A DNA stretch of 64,000 nt, from assembly GCA_023362775.1 (NCBI GenBank), contig JALMGJ010000003.1, positions 49,173,916 through 49,237,915 of the forward strand, written 5' to 3'. The position numbers and the translations under genes were made by a program. Origin of the DNA: Charina bottae (lineage: Eukaryota; Chordata; Lepidosauria; Squamata; Charinaidae). The stretch's first letter is position 1; the number at the start of each line of letters is the position of its first letter. The notes under the pieces are model-generated. The model saw only the letters and a program-made list of their open reading frames with translations, did no database searches and was not told where the DNA came from. This document shows, piece by piece, positions 22,272 to 35,069 of the stretch.

Positions 22272-25200
22272 TAGGGTTATTTCCAACTACCAAACTCTCA
22301 GACTTTAAGCTGTAATGGTCTTTTGCCCAGTCCAGGGCCATCAATTACTTTGTCTTATCTCCATTCACAGGGCAAGAAGTACTCAAAATAAAATACTGTA
22401 TCAAAATGAAAATAATCCACATGATAAATTTGTTTAGTGCTTTTAGAGTTCTCTAGAGAAGATGTCTGTACAGAGTTGGGATAAGAGCAATTTCTAATAG
22501 TTAATACTTAAAACAATTTTACTCATGTTCTTGATCAGTCTGTTTCATATTTTGAACCTGTAACCTAAGATAGTAGACAGTTACATAGGATTGCTGTTTT
22601 ATTTTATGCAAGCATATACTGTATTAAAAAGAAGCAGGATGTTTGGGACTGGGACATGGATGGCCATTGGTAAGGCACAGATAAAGGACTAGAGTTTCAC
22701 AAGCTAGTTAGAAAGGACTGACAGACCCACTGTGGTCTAGAGGCCATGTCTTAAAAGATAGAGATTTAAAGGATGGCATTGGGTTCAAGAGATTTGACAA
22801 AGTAGCCAATTCTTCTAGTGATTGTCCTACAGCTGATAGCACAAGAACAAATAAAATAACCTTGTAACTGACCTTAAGGAATGGGGTTCAGTCAAAATAA
22901 TTTCTCTACGACAACTAATATGTCTGGGCAAAGTGACAACTGGCAAGCTTTTGGCTATGGAAGTGAATCTTTTTGGAGACCACACTTATGTTTGCTAATA
23001 TAGCCTGTCAATAAGATCTGTGTGTAATAGTATCACAAAGTTATCTAAAATAGAGAAACAATAAGTCTCCACCCATATTAAAAGCACTCCAATATTTCAC
23101 TTTTTTTCAGTGTTTATAATTTTGCTTATTTTCCAAATAATCCTGTGAGACAGTGCTAATTTTACAGAAATTCAGTAAAACTGAGATAAAGACAAGCTGA
23201 AAACTACATAGTACAGAGATCTGGCCTGAATCTAGATTTCCTCAATTGAAATCCCATTTTTTAGCTGTTGATCCATATCCTTTTCAATATTTTAAAATAA
23301 ACACAACCACAACAATTTTATATATTATTTCATAAAATTATGAAATTGGTCACAATGTAATTTTTTATATATAGAGAATATATTCAATGTATAAGTCAGT
23401 TGATGGGTCAGGTAGAAGTGATGTGAATTGTGTTATAGGTTATTAGTTTGAAATACAAGCAACCTGTGGGGTTAGATTTGGAATGCATACATATATATCC
23501 ATCACACTCTTTCTGTTGCAGGTAAGCATTATGCAAAATGCAGAATACAGCTAAGAAATAGTAAGCAAAATAAAGACATGGGATAAGAAAAAAAATAAAA
23601 AGAAATAAAGCTAAATCTAGCTTACATCAACACCAATGACAACACCTCTCATGTCTTTCTATCCTTACAAAATATCCTTGCTTCCGCCTTGTCCATACAC
23701 CATTTCATATATTGCTTTTTGTTAATTAAACTTCATTTCTTCCTTTCTATGGACCTCATTCATAATTTTAACCTCAGCTTTCTCTTTCTGCAACTTGCTC
23801 TCAGCCCATTCACTCTTTATTCATATATTTGTTTTGTGATTCAATCATCTAAATTTCCCAACTTCTTCATTATTACTCTTCATTGGGGTGTAACATGTTA
23901 CTATCAATAACCTATGAATTCCTACTTCCATACACATCCACAACAATTAGATGATGCCAATTCATATTTTATGACATACACTCTAGCCCTTTCATTCATA
24001 ATTAAATGTAAACATTAAGAATTCCAAGTCATAAAGTACCATATGTCATGATCATCTCCAGATGGGTCAAAATGACTTCCATGGCCCATCATGGGTTTGG
24101 TCAAACAAACATACTATTATCTGTATCCCACCAACTAGGAAGTACATACAGTAAATTTCCTAGTGAAGGTTCACTAGTGAAATAAGTATATATAAAGAAA
24201 AATGTACTTGTCCATTTTAAAAACCCCAATTAATAATAAAACCAAGATTTGCAATGAATATATTTATTAAATTATTGAAAATATATTTGTTACTGAAATT
24301 AATTCATGTTTTCTGCTGAATTTACATTCAACTGTGTGGGTAGCTATTATTTATCTCTCTGTCTATCTAATAGGGACTATATCAGGAATATGCAGACAGG
24401 GCATTAATTTACAAGTGTAAAACCAATTCTTTGAAGTGCATTATTATAAATAGTCATGTCTAAAAATGTGGAATTTGGACCTTCCTGTAATACTGCAGTA
24501 AAAAACCAACAAGATGTTAAGGAAAGCATTCAAGGCATACAGTAGCTGTTAGAATTCTTTCCAACCTCTTTAGCAGGTGTGGCCTTGAGGGCATCCGTAT
24601 TTTCTTAAGTGTAATAAATAATGTATTCTGTACATATATGTTTCTGCTTTCCCATTGTATTACATCTGTGTGCACAGGAAGCACAGGGAAGGTTATATAT
24701 GCTTACACGTTGAGTCATGTGACAGGAGGAAGGAGGGTGCTTAGAATGGAGCAATCAGCAGCACTCCAAGTAAGTGCCCAAATGTATCTCCTGTAGGTAC
24801 ATATTGGGGAAAAAATTTTAGAGGCCCAAGCTGAAGACGTCTCACTTTCCAGTTCTATCTTTCTTTCACTGGCTATTCCTCCTTTAATAAATTTGGTCCC
24901 ATTTTGTTCAGTATTCAGAGAGTTGTTTTTGCTGGAAGACCGTGCCAAGACTGTTATATAATTTATTTTCAAAACTTTGTTGGAAAGGATAAGGCGGCAT
25001 ACCTTTGATGCTCTCCCAAAGTAAATTACCAGGCATAATTAACCAAATTAAGGGATGTTCAAAGCATAGATGATAGTAGCCGTTCTTGAGAAACTCATCT
25101 AAGTGTGTATTTATTTGAAAGAGATCAGACACCAAAGATATCAGTGGCTTGGTAAACTTACTGGCAGATCAATGTTGTCTTTTCAAAGGCAGACAAAGAG

Positions 25201-25463
25201 GAAAACACAGTAAACGCTTGGTGGAATCTTCCTGCAGATTTAGGTTATGCTTGACCAATTTCAACACTTCTGGGAGAATTTTTATCTTGTTTTGCAGCAT
25301 GAATCTAAACAAAAAGGGTGAAGGCAATAACAATATTGCAATGTGTTCCCTGCTTTGGATGTTAATTTACTATATTTCACTGCTAACTCATAGGGGTGAG
25401 TTTGGGACTCCAAAATGATTTGCTGACAGATATCTTCATAGCAGCCATTGTTTGTGAAATGGC
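22272..25463. other. AT-rich noncoding DNA
   Basis: No gene or clear repeat identified for most of it. At 24700-25310 the minus strand has broken open frames and a catatataa box near 24697; it could be a decayed retroelement, but no family motif is visible. Confidence 0.4.
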
Positions 25464-25608
25464 AGAAGAAGAAGAAGAAGGAGGAGGAGGAGGGGGAGGG
25501 GGAGGGGGAGGGGGAGGGGGAAGGAAGGAAGGAAGGAAGGAAAGAAGGAAGGAAGGAAGGAAGGAAAGAAAGAAAGAAAGAAAGAACAACAGGAGGGGAG
25601 GGGGAGGG
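25464..25608. repeat. Purine-only compound microsatellite
   Basis: Successive GAA, GGA, GGGGGA, GGAA and GAAA arrays give about 120 bp of unbroken purines. Open frames in it are low-complexity artefacts. Confidence 0.95.
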
Positions 25609-25929
25609 ATATCTTAAAAGATTCCCATGGCAACTAAAGGCAGAGAAAGAACTATATATCATGTTACAAGAGCACACTATCTCCTTAAATTGATCAGTCT
25701 AACTTGTAAGAATGGAAGTGTGCATCTTAATCCTCTACATTCTCAATGGATTCAGAGAAGTAGTATTGTCACAAAAAATTATTCTATGCTCTGCCCAGGC
25801 ACATCTGCAGGGAGAAAATAAAAAAAAGTCAAGATGGCCTCTGTGAGCAGGGGAAGGGATCCCTAGCTAAGTCAAGTCTCATTGATATCAATGGGAGGAA
25901 AGTATAGTAGCTTATGTCTTCTTTCTTAT

Positions 25930-26098
25930 GGTGTGTGCTGTTCAGTGGTAGAATCAACTGCCTTGGAAAATAATGGACTCTCCTTAAGTTGTAGTTTTTA
26001 AATAGAGGTCGGATAAGTATTTGTAACAGTGGAGATGCTGCAGCTGTAGGAGTTGGACTAGATGACTCCTAAGACCTTCCAAACTCTAAATTCTATGA
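25930..26098 (+). mobile_element. CR1 LINE 3' end
   Basis: Shows the sauropsid CR1 3' signature: ggagttggactagatgac, then gaccttccaaactct and attctatga. Strongly 5'-truncated and without TSD, as is usual for CR1. Confidence 0.7.
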
Positions 26099-26275
26099 AC
26101 AATCCCATCCTTTGTCCTTTAAACAATCACACCTCACAATTTATGAAAGTCTGACAATATCAATGTATCAAGAACATGGCATGTTCATAAGATGTGCATT
26201 CATTCAGTGGTTTTATAAAAACTTCAAACGTTTCAAGCCATTAAGATTTTTAAGTGTAATAAATAAGATTTTTTT

Positions 26276-26292
26276 TAAATGATAGGTTTATT
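26276..26292. repeat. TSD of minus-strand L1-like element (left)
   Basis: The 17 bases taaatgataggtttatt are repeated exactly at 28263-28279. Confidence 0.85.
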
Positions 26293-26930
26293 TTTTAAAA
26301 AAGAATTTTATTGAGTTTAAAGCAAAGATAAAAACTACAAAAAAGCAAAAAACTACAAAAAAAGAAAAAGAAAAACTAAAAAAGTGAGAAACACAAGAAT
26401 ATACAGCAATTTACATATCAATCCCTTACTCTATATCAAACCAAGATCACATTATTTCTATAAATCCTTCCATTAACACACATACAAATCACTAATGCAA
26501 TTGCCCCTTTCCCTTATATAAAAATATATTTATAAAAATATCTAACTCAACTTCCTTCCCCCATAAAACAACATTTATTTAATTGTTTCCTTCCCACCGC
26601 TATTCTATATATTTCTGTCCACTATAATAAAAGTCAAATTGTAAAAACATATAAATTGTCTACTTTTGTAATTAATAATACTGCAGCAATCTTAATCTTA
26701 TTAAACCTAAAAAACCAAACAATTATTATACCTTATGAATACCTTATGAGTCTTACAAATCAAACAAACCTTAAGAAAAATCCAATAAATCTTAATCCAA
26801 ATCATTAAAGAAAAATGAAATCATAATAACCTCATTATCAATCCAATTACACATTCTTAATTTTACTCCACCTCAAAGTATACTAAAGCATTTACATATC
26901 TCCCTATTACACCCAAGGCATCTTTCTTGA

Positions 26931-27281
26931 TCAAAAGTTTGACAAATCAAACAGCCCAACTGCCCCCCTTAGAAACTCAAACTCCTCAGCAAAAAAACTC
27001 CCACAAGGCAGATTCTCTTCTCTCCCATAACAATTCCCCAGAAAGCCATAACAATCCCTCAGAAAAAAGGTTTTTTCAGTCTTGCTGTCAGTTCCACCCT
27101 TATCAAAATCTTCATCTTCCTCCATAACATCTTCTGCCAGATGGCACAATTTAGAAGTAATTTCTTCCCCAAAGTCCCAAATAGTCTGTAAAATGGGTTG
27201 AGAACACTCTAAAAAAATATCTTTGAAGGTCTGCTCAGGCTCATAACAGGACTCTGAAAAAGCCTCTTTAAAATCTTCCAT
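26931..27281 (-). CDS. Small acidic ORF of the non-autonomous L1-like element
   Basis: The 116-codon open frame starts 33 bases downstream (minus) of the nested hAT. It is acidic and rich in Phe and Glu near the N-terminus, with the segment FKDIFLECSQPILQ and later EDVMEEDEDF, predicted helical. It resembles no known enzyme. A similar KDIF...DVMEEE pattern occurs in the frame at 42424-42816, so it may be a conserved product of this family, for example a degenerate ORF1 N-terminus. The second half is less convincing and may be untranslated sequence. Function unknown. Confidence 0.35.
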   Translation of the reverse strand: MEDFKEAFSESCYEPEQTFKDIFLECSQPILQTIWDFGEEITSKLCHLAEDVMEEDEDFDKGGTDSKTEKTFFLRDCYGFLGNCYGREENLPCGSFFAEEFEFLRGAVGLFDLSNF

Positions 27282-27314
27282 GTTTCAAGCAGTAAATTAT
27301 AGCACCTCCTAGAT

Positions 27315-27612
27315 CAGGGCTTTCCAAAGTGCTGCCGCTGGTGACACACCCAGTGGCAGCGGCAGCGGCGGTGACACATGCGCGCACGGCGACGGCGTGG
27401 GGGGTGTGCGGCGGTGCGCGCGCACGGCGGCGCAGGGGTGTGTGCGGCGGTGCGCGCGCACGGTGGCGGCGCGGGAGGGGCGTGCGGCGGCGCGCGCGTG
27501 CATGGCGGCTGCCGTTCACGCGCACGCCGCCGCTTCCGGGTGGTGTGGCGACACACCACGCTGTGTGTGGCGACACACTTTTGTGTCGCGACACACAGTT
27601 TGGAAAGCTCTG
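27315..27612. mobile_element. hAT-type MITE, copy 2 (GC-rich subfamily B)
   Basis: Starts cagggctttccaaa and ends tttggaaagctctg, with a perfect 8-bp TSD tcctagat at 27307-27314 and 27613-27620. The interior is an array of CpG-rich units (gcgcgcacggcgg-like) with GTGTGGCGACACAC palindromes at the right end. Overlapping open frames of Arg/Ala-rich content are artefacts of the GC repeat. It is nested in the L1-like element. Confidence 0.85.
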
Positions 27613-28262
27613 TCCTAGATACTTGACTCGTGCAGATAGGAGTTAATGGGTTAATGGAAAAGTTCTGAATGAAATTGGCACAAGGGAAAGTACGTTAACA
27701 AGCAGATCCCAAAGAAAGTGAACAGAGAGCTGAAGATTCAAAGCAACAAATCCAACGTGTAGGGAAATAACAATCCTTCAAATTCAATACAAAAATAGTA
27801 ACAGGCAATTCTTTATTCTCAGTCCTCCTTAATCTTTAGATGGGAAAACAAGCCAAAAATTAAAAAAATAAATCCAGAAATAATGATAAGCACCAAGAGA
27901 GTCCGCTTCTTCTTTCTGTAGAAAGCCTCTCTTGGGGTACAAAAACTTTAAAAAAACAATAAATTGGGTGTTTAAGAAATGGGGTGACTGGACTTACTGT
28001 CCCTTTAAGGGCTGCAGCGCGGCTCGGAAATAATGAAGTCCCAGCCTCCCGGCAAAGTCTTACACGCTGTCCACGATCTCCTGGCTACAACTCGCCGTCT
28101 GGATGACAAATGGGTCGATTCCAAGCATTTTCCTTAATCCGGAGAAACGCTCTGGGCTACAGGAGAAACCAGCCTGTGCCTGGGAAAAATGCCACAATGC
28201 CACTTCTGCCCGCGGAGCTCGCAGGCAAAGCTGCTCAGTCCGCCATATTCTCACCGGAAATC

Positions 28263-28279
28263 TAAATGATAGGTTTATT
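28263..28279. repeat. TSD of minus-strand L1-like element (right)
   Basis: Exact copy of 26276-26292. Confidence 0.85.
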
Positions 28280-30589
28280 GATTGTTGATTTATTTACAAA
28301 AATTAATATTGCATTCATATATCACTTGAAATGTCTAGGTTAAAATCTTTCTCACTTACATAGAAAGTTTATAAAGTTTATAATACATCTTATAATGGAG
28401 TGTGTGTGTGTGTGTGCATGAGTGTGTGTACGTGTGTGTGTACATGTATATATTCTGTTCATTCCAGTTATTAATTAAGACTAATGATTTGGCCTCAGAT
28501 GTGGGGAGCCATTGATCTATGCCATGATTCTTTTCCCCCCTATCTAAAGAGTCAATTCTCCTGGAGCTTGCTGTGGTATGTGGGCCTTCACTGATGTTCT
28601 GGTTTCAGCAATTTGTAAACACTGTCCTAGTGGTTACTATCAGAAAGCTATTAAATAAGCTCCTGATCAACTGTCTGCATTTTTTCATTGCCTACCTTAT
28701 ATGAGGATATATTTCAGGAAGTGCATTAACCAGAAATAGGTGAACCCTGCCTATCTCAATTCTGAATGAGAATATTTTTTCAAGGCCTGGACTGTGTTTA
28801 TGTTCAACCTTTTAAAAAAAGTTTGCAGACCTTTAACATGCAGAAGACATTAAGCGTACTTAAAAGTAACACTAATAAGCTCAAATGATTGTTTTCTGGC
28901 TACCAACATTGTCAGCAGATACAAAAAGCTCATGTAGTGTTTGAAGGTTATATTCAAGCTTAGTTTTTAGGGGGTCCCAAAGGAGATTCCACAGCTGCAA
29001 AAGTGACTGCAAATGACTACATATGCCCTTGTTTTATTGATTTAATATACTCCTCCAATAATAAAGAGTGGGCTCTCAGTCAGTGTCGAGATTGAATAAA
29101 ATTTAGATTAATATTCAGTCTCTTGGATGTGCAGGAAGCAAGATATTTAGGGTTTTAAAAAAACAATCTGAGTCACATCCAGAATAAAGAATCTGCCATG
29201 TTGGTGTAATAGACTACTTCAGTTGCTAAACAGATGTACTTGTTGATTTAGAGACAACCTTTGATAGAATACTCAAGGACTTGCCAAAGGATAGAATATC
29301 TCCTTTACCCCCACTTTATTTCCTTTGGTACTTTCAACAGGGGCATATCTGCCAAATTGGTGTGCTGTTTATTCACTCTCTACTTCATTAAGCACTAATA
29401 AAGCATCTATTATATGAGTTCCAGCTCAGCAATTTGTATTCATGCAGAGTTTTACTTGGCCTTGCTTATAACTCCACGTAAGTCAATCAAACTCAACTTT
29501 CAGATAGAGCAAAAATTATCAGTAATTTAAGTACAAATTACAAATGTTCCTTTAAAGTCTAATACAATGCCAGCTTGTTGGCTTGGTAATATCCAATGTT
29601 TGTATTTTACCTATAGGGAAAATCAAATACTATTATCCTTGCTTTCTCATTGACAATCTAATATAAGCAATTTAAAATAACAATCAGTATGTAACTTTAA
29701 TTATAAAATATCAGACACTGGTTTATTTTTTCATGCTTCTCTAGAATTTTAGCTCTATATTTTAGTCACTACTGACAAGTAGAGGGTAAATTACCATAAT
29801 GTATAGTTTAAATATTCAGTTTTATCATAACTTGAAGGCAATATTTGTCTCAAGTCTTTTCAATGGTTAGTGACCCTACTGAAATCAACATCATTTGTCA
29901 AATCAAATTAGGCTGGTTGTTAATTTTAGACAATCATGTTCATCTTTTTGATACTTTTAAGCAATCATTTAGTAAATCCCTGAGACATCCCAGTAGTTAA
30001 ATATGCTAAAGGAGTAATTCATTCAATGCTGCAGTTGTCAGAAGAAAAAAAAATTTTTTGCTCTAAGGTAAATATTATTGGGTCACTTGAAATATATGCG
30101 TGTTTGACATTTCTTAACTATTTAGCATATCTATACATCAAATATGTCTAGCTCTCACAGCATTTACTTTTCATTCTAGAATGTTTGAATCATTTGCACT
30201 TGTCATATTCTTGTTCCTCCATGAAGATTAAAGGCATTTAAAATACTTCAGAAATGAAACAATTTTGTTCAAAGAGAGCATTTATTTTCAAGGACCTGGA
30301 AATTATGTGGACAGGAAAATGAATAAGAAGAATATGAAGCATGGTACTTTGTAGTTCAAAACAAACCAGGAGAATTAAGAGAGCTGGGCTTTGTCATCTT
30401 CACATATCTATACAGAAAATAAAAAGGGAAGTTGAGCAAATCACATACCCGCTGATCCTATTTCGCCCATAGTGCAAGGCAATACCAGTGAAATGAAATC
30501 TCAATCTATTCCAAACATAGCCAGTTCAAATGTACCACCATAACTATACAAATAACAGTCACTGATATATTATCTCTAGAAATATGGCA
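28280..30589. other. AT-rich noncoding DNA
   Basis: No gene recognised. A (TG)n-type microsatellite lies at 28399-28441; the rest looks unique. Confidence 0.5.
28399..28441. repeat. Interrupted (TG)n microsatellite
   Basis: TG runs interrupted by catga and tacg. Confidence 0.9.
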
Positions 30590-31190
30590 TCTGTAGTTCT
30601 CAATGGAACCGGTGCCCAATTTGGGGGTCCTTTTGAACTCATGCCTCTTGCTGGAAGAGCAAGTGGCAGCCATGGCCAGGAGGGCTTTTGCACAGATCGA
30701 TCTTGTGCACCAATTGTGCCCTTTCCTGGACCACATTGTTGCTTATGCCTTTGTTACCTCTTGCTGGGATTACTGTAACATGTTTACATGGGGCTGCCTT
30801 TGAAGATAACTCAGAGCTACAGCTGGTCCGGAAAGCAGCCATTCTAGCAGTTATGGATGCACCTGACAACTGTACTGTGCAAATTGCCCTGGTTGTCCTC
30901 TATAAAGCCGTACATAGCTTAGGGCCTCATTATTTATGGGATTGCCTTTCTCCAATTGTCTCTGCTGATCAAATAAGATGCTATAAGATCAGACTGGCTG
31001 GGCATACTCTGGGTTCTACTGATTAAACAGTACCATCTTATGGGACCCCAGAGTCATGCCATCTCTGTTGCTGTTTATGCCCTCTGGAATATCACAGCCC
31101 TGGAAGCTCATCTGTCCCTGATCATGCTGTCCTTTAGAAAAGTCCTAAAACTTGGGTTTTCAAACAAACTTACCTATACTGGTAAGGCAA
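30590..31190 (+). pseudogene. Old L2 ORF2 C-terminal fragment
   Basis: Reads across several frames as the L2 region after the catalytic motif: PNLGVLLNSCLLLEEQVAAM, ARRAFAQIDLVHQL, a DYCN box, ELQLVRKAA, KAVHSLGPHYL and LKTWVFKQT. Frame changes and stops are frequent, so it is older than the two L2 copies at 14.4-19.7 kb. Confidence 0.75.
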
Positions 31191-31754
31191 CAGTTTCAAA
31201 TTAAGCATGAAGGGAGGGTTTTGATCAACACAAGACAACAGCCATGAGGACAACACTATATCTTACCTATGCATTGAATGCCTGAATAGGTTGCTCACTA
31301 TTATGTACTAAGAATCAGAATTTTGGCTGGGGCCAAAAGCTTCAAGGCCTAATTCAGATAGGACTCAAATATTCTCATAGTCCAACTACAGCAAGCCACA
31401 ATCTCCAAACAACTTACTGTTTTGCTATGAAAAATGATGGGAGGGGGGGGGGCAGAAAGAGGGACATTCCACACCGAAATCAGTCAATTCCACAGCCCCC
31501 TATATGACCAAGAAATGCTTCTGCCCTTGACCATGCCTGAGCCTGAAAAAACAAGGCAGCTTTTGATGCAAGCACCTGGTCCGAAGCCCTTCTTCCTTCT
31601 TCCTTAAAGACCAACATTATCACTGAACAAAAAAGTTCATCCAAAAGTATTCTTGAGGTAGGCTACTTTTTCAGATTATGATAGGTTTATGCTAGGTTTA
31701 TTATGCTAGATTATAAAGGAGATAAAAATGATAAAGCAATGTAAAGACAAAGTG
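31191..31754. other. Noncoding DNA
   Basis: Nothing recognised apart from a G-run near 31440. Confidence 0.5.
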
Positions 31755-31930
31755 CTATTGAAATTATTTATTTATTTATTTATTTATTAATTATTTAACT
31801 TTGTATCACCACCGATCCCCTCCAACCAGGGAACTCTGGGCGGTTCACAACAAACAAGTTAAAAATATAAAATTACAACAACAATAAATTACATATAAAA
31901 TCCAAATAGAAAGATGTTAATAATAAGGCG
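31755..31930 (-). mobile_element. L2 3'-end fragment
   Basis: Inverted (TTTA)n tail at 31766-31790 followed by gggaactctgggcggttcac, the complement of the L2 3' consensus block. Confidence 0.6.
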
Positions 31931-34900
31931 GGTTTCAGTTATCATGCATTAATGAGCCTAGCTCCGTGTTTTCTCTCTAGAAATTGTGACATTTAGTCTT
32001 CCTGCCTAACAAAACATTCCCCATTTTCTGGTGTGGTTCTGAAGACCTGTTCACATTTAGTTGAATCTACTGGTGCACTATTCATTGAGAATTAAATCCT
32101 TTCTTTTATTACTAATCATCACTACAGTTCTCTAACCTAGCTCAATGCCATTGGAAACACTTGAGAAACTTAGCATTATAAAGCATCAGCCTAGCAATAT
32201 CCTATACAGAGGGTTACGTCACAGGAGCAATGGGTACTTGTTAAAATTGCAACCTTTATAGCTGATTGGCTGGTTAGTCCATTGAGAAACTGTATCAATC
32301 ACCAACTAGAATGTGTGAGAAGGGATTAAGAATTAAAATGTTGAAAAGAGATCCAAATGTCTGAATCCCTTTAAATCACTATTGATATAAGTTGACCAGT
32401 ACCAGTGCCAAAAGGTCTGCATGAAGGTAATGGATCCAATCAGAATGGAATGTAAATGATGGATATTAACCAGATATTTATGTATTCATCATAATAATTG
32501 ATGCTGTATTACATGAAATCCCAATTTATCATGTTAATATAGCAATTGTCCTGGCCTTTTTTAAAACGAAGTGGGGGGAAAACATATTCCAAATGTCAAC
32601 AGTCTTTGTTTAAGGGGGAAAAACATACACTTTTAGAAATAATTGGAGCAGAAAGAGTGTCAGACACCACTAACATATGTTTATTTTCCCTTCTGTAACT
32701 GAAATAGAGGCAAACATTTTTCTATGTACTCTGCTGTCTCTCCCCTACTTTTTATATAGATATTTTTACTCACACTGTGTGACCTTGCATACTAAGTTCC
32801 AGGATAAATTGAATGATTGACTTAGCAGAGCCTACAAAATTAAGAACAAGAATGCTGATGGATCCATTTTTCCTGCAGGACAAACAGAACCACTATAATA
32901 AATTAATGCTTGATGTTTGACAATAAATCAATAGCCACTTTTATCTTCTAAGTAAAATATATTTTATGTGGCTTCCCCTGTCCCTCATTTTCAAGTGCTG
33001 GGGAAAATAGAGCTACTGAACACACATTCTGAAGGCAAGATTTCCAAATGACATTGGTGCAAAATTCACATTTGCAAGCTGCACATGCTCTTCCGATATT
33101 GGCAATGAGTTTGACAAATGAAAAAAGTCACTAATATTTTGACACCTTCACTGCCCAAGCATGATACCAGCTGGCTGTGAATTGGAGTATTCATTGTTCT
33201 GCTCTATTTTAAAGACTGGTCTATAGCCAATGTCCTGGATCAGCTCCATTCATTAATTTCCAAGAGTGAGGTTTCAGCTAACTATAACAGCTGAATTAAA
33301 AATTAAAAAATTTGAAACTGCTTCAAATTTGAACAGCATTATTCAGATTACTGGAATTCAAGTAAGTGTTCTGACTCAAAGCCAGTTCTTCCAAACCGAA
33401 ATACTGCTTTTCCATCAAATATATCACTAGCTGAAGGATTTATGAATATAGGGTTATTTTGGTTGCTTTGTGAAACATTCTGTTCAATAAACATCAGGAA
33501 TGAATATTAGTTCTTTATGTTGATTAGTTGCTTGTCAGTTGAAATCAGCTTTAAGTTTGGTTTTTATTTTGGTTATGGGTATGCAAATACCAAAATATAC
33601 ATTGCGCACGTAGCTTCAGGAAAACAACTACAGGTATAAATGGAAGAGATGAACTGCATCCTACGGCATAGTTCAGGAGGACAAATTTCATTTTCAAAAC
33701 TGCTTTTCTGTTTACCATGTGCTAAAGAAAAGTAAAATCGCTATACAGACACAAATGCTCAGATATACAGACATTCATCTAAACTCTTTCACAAATTAAA
33801 AGAAAATTATGCTTACCTTGCTAAGGCTTCCTTTATTATGCCTGAGAAGAGTTTTATATAGTATTTTTCCAAAGTCAATAACCATATTTAAACCCTCTGG
33901 CTTGTAAACCCACTGATTAAAAAACAGATTGCCAGCAGTCATCTGCTATTGTCTGGCTTCTTTGATTCTGTTTCTGGTTTAATTTATTTGATTGTCCCAT
34001 ACACTATTCATGAGTTCTATAATATTCCAAACTTTAATTTCAACAGATTAATTCTGGCTAATTATTCAACATATGAAGTAGCACATGAGAATTCTACTGT
34101 ATGTATCATCCTGAGGCACAGGCTGCAATGTCGAATCGTTTTCTGATTTCAAGTGGAAAACAAACTAATTATGTGGAAATATGATAATATATTGTGCTGC
34201 AGGGACCAGCCCTTTTGTCTGTTTTGAAATGTTTGCTCAGGATCAGCTGCCTGTGTTATTTCTTCCAGGACAAAATGCCCTTTCTTAATGCATAAACATT
34301 CCTGACTGGTCTATGATTTCTTTTTAACTTCATGTAAAGTTGATTTAAATAATTTAATAATCCTTTCATCTGACGGAAGCAAACAAGACATGTAAGAATT
34401 CCAAGAGCTGAGCTAGCTCCAAGCAATGTAGTAAACCGATAAGAATCAAGCGAGTCCTCTGCTGGACCTGGTGCGGTTCTTCCTCCTGCGTTGAACATTT
34501 CTTCCTTTCCTTTATGTCACTTTGCTAAGGAGCAAATTACAGCACCTCATGATAATACTCCGTAAATCAACCAGCAAAAATGAATTGCCCCTAATTTGCC
34601 TCACAGTGATAGCGATCACTCTGCTACAATAAAAATGCTGAGTTGGAGTTACAGGAGAAGGAATTCCAATGTCAATTAGACTAGCAAAGTGATCTTAATG
34701 GCACCTTCCTTGTTGGCCACCAGAAGATCTGATATACATGATGAGTTTGTATATTGATGCCACAAATCATTTGTATATAACAAAGGGGTTTTCAAAAGCC
34801 ACTGAAGTCAAAACAAGGCAAAGTTACATTTTAATTCTGTAATGGCTAGATTAGAGCACAAGTTTTAGATCTCAGCAGAAACAGTGCTAAATGTCCAAGG

Positions 34901-35055
34901 GGAAAGAGTACAATGAATCAGAGTACTCTTGAATCAGAATTTTTAAAAAGTGAGGATGAGATGATAAAGGGATGGTCTTCTTGATTTGTTCCCTTTGAAG
35001 ATTAGGAATTTTCAAACCACCATGATACTTTGGAGAATAACTATTAGAGCTGTGC
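31931..35055. other. Noncoding DNA, mostly unique
   Basis: No recognised repeat over about 3 kb. The only frame of note is 34256-34498 (minus). Confidence 0.45.
34256..34498 (-). CDS. Unassigned 80-codon frame with a hydrophobic segment
   Basis: The frame starts at an ATG at 34498-34496 and ends with TAA. The protein has a Gly/Pro-rich start, a hydrophobic stretch of about 20 residues (FTTLLGASSALGILTCLVCF, residues about 22-41) suitable for one membrane span, and a basic C-terminal half (LYMKLKRNHRPVRN). I recognise no family. There is no transposon motif and no poly(A) tail nearby. A ttgctccttag that could act as splice acceptor lies about 40 bp upstream. It could be a host exon, a retrocopy fragment or a chance frame; chance is the default. 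Confidence 0.15.
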   Translation of the reverse strand: MFNAGGRTAPGPAEDSLDSYRFTTLLGASSALGILTCLVCFRQMKGLLNYLNQLYMKLKRNHRPVRNVYALRKGILSWKK

Positions 35056-35069
35056 CACGCTTTGGATTT
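35056..35069. repeat. TSD of palindromic PLE (left)
   Basis: cacgctttggattt, repeated exactly at 35265-35278. Confidence 0.85.

Larger units (their letters stand above)
26293..28262 (-). mobile_element. Non-autonomous L1-like retrotransposon, apparently full length
   Basis: Bounded by 17-bp TSDs, with the A-rich tail and AATAAA inverted at the left end (26293-26315). Its 5' end (28262, minus) begins with a GC-rich leader bearing aatatggcgg, a YY1-type box near +13 as in L1 promoters. The 5' leader (about 28262-27621), one small ORF (27281-26931) and a long A-poor 3' region follow; there is no endonuclease or reverse transcriptase. A hAT MITE is nested at 27315-27612. The host element without it is about 1.66 kb. 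It was probably moved by L1 machinery. Confidence 0.7.

Noticed and set aside
25282..25693. Ser/Pro-rich and Gly/Glu/Lys-rich frames
   Set aside because: They arise from the purine-only microsatellite and its complement.
27309..27646. Arg/Ala-rich open frames on both strands
   Set aside because: They are translations of CpG-rich repeat units inside a hAT MITE, with no start context or family motif.
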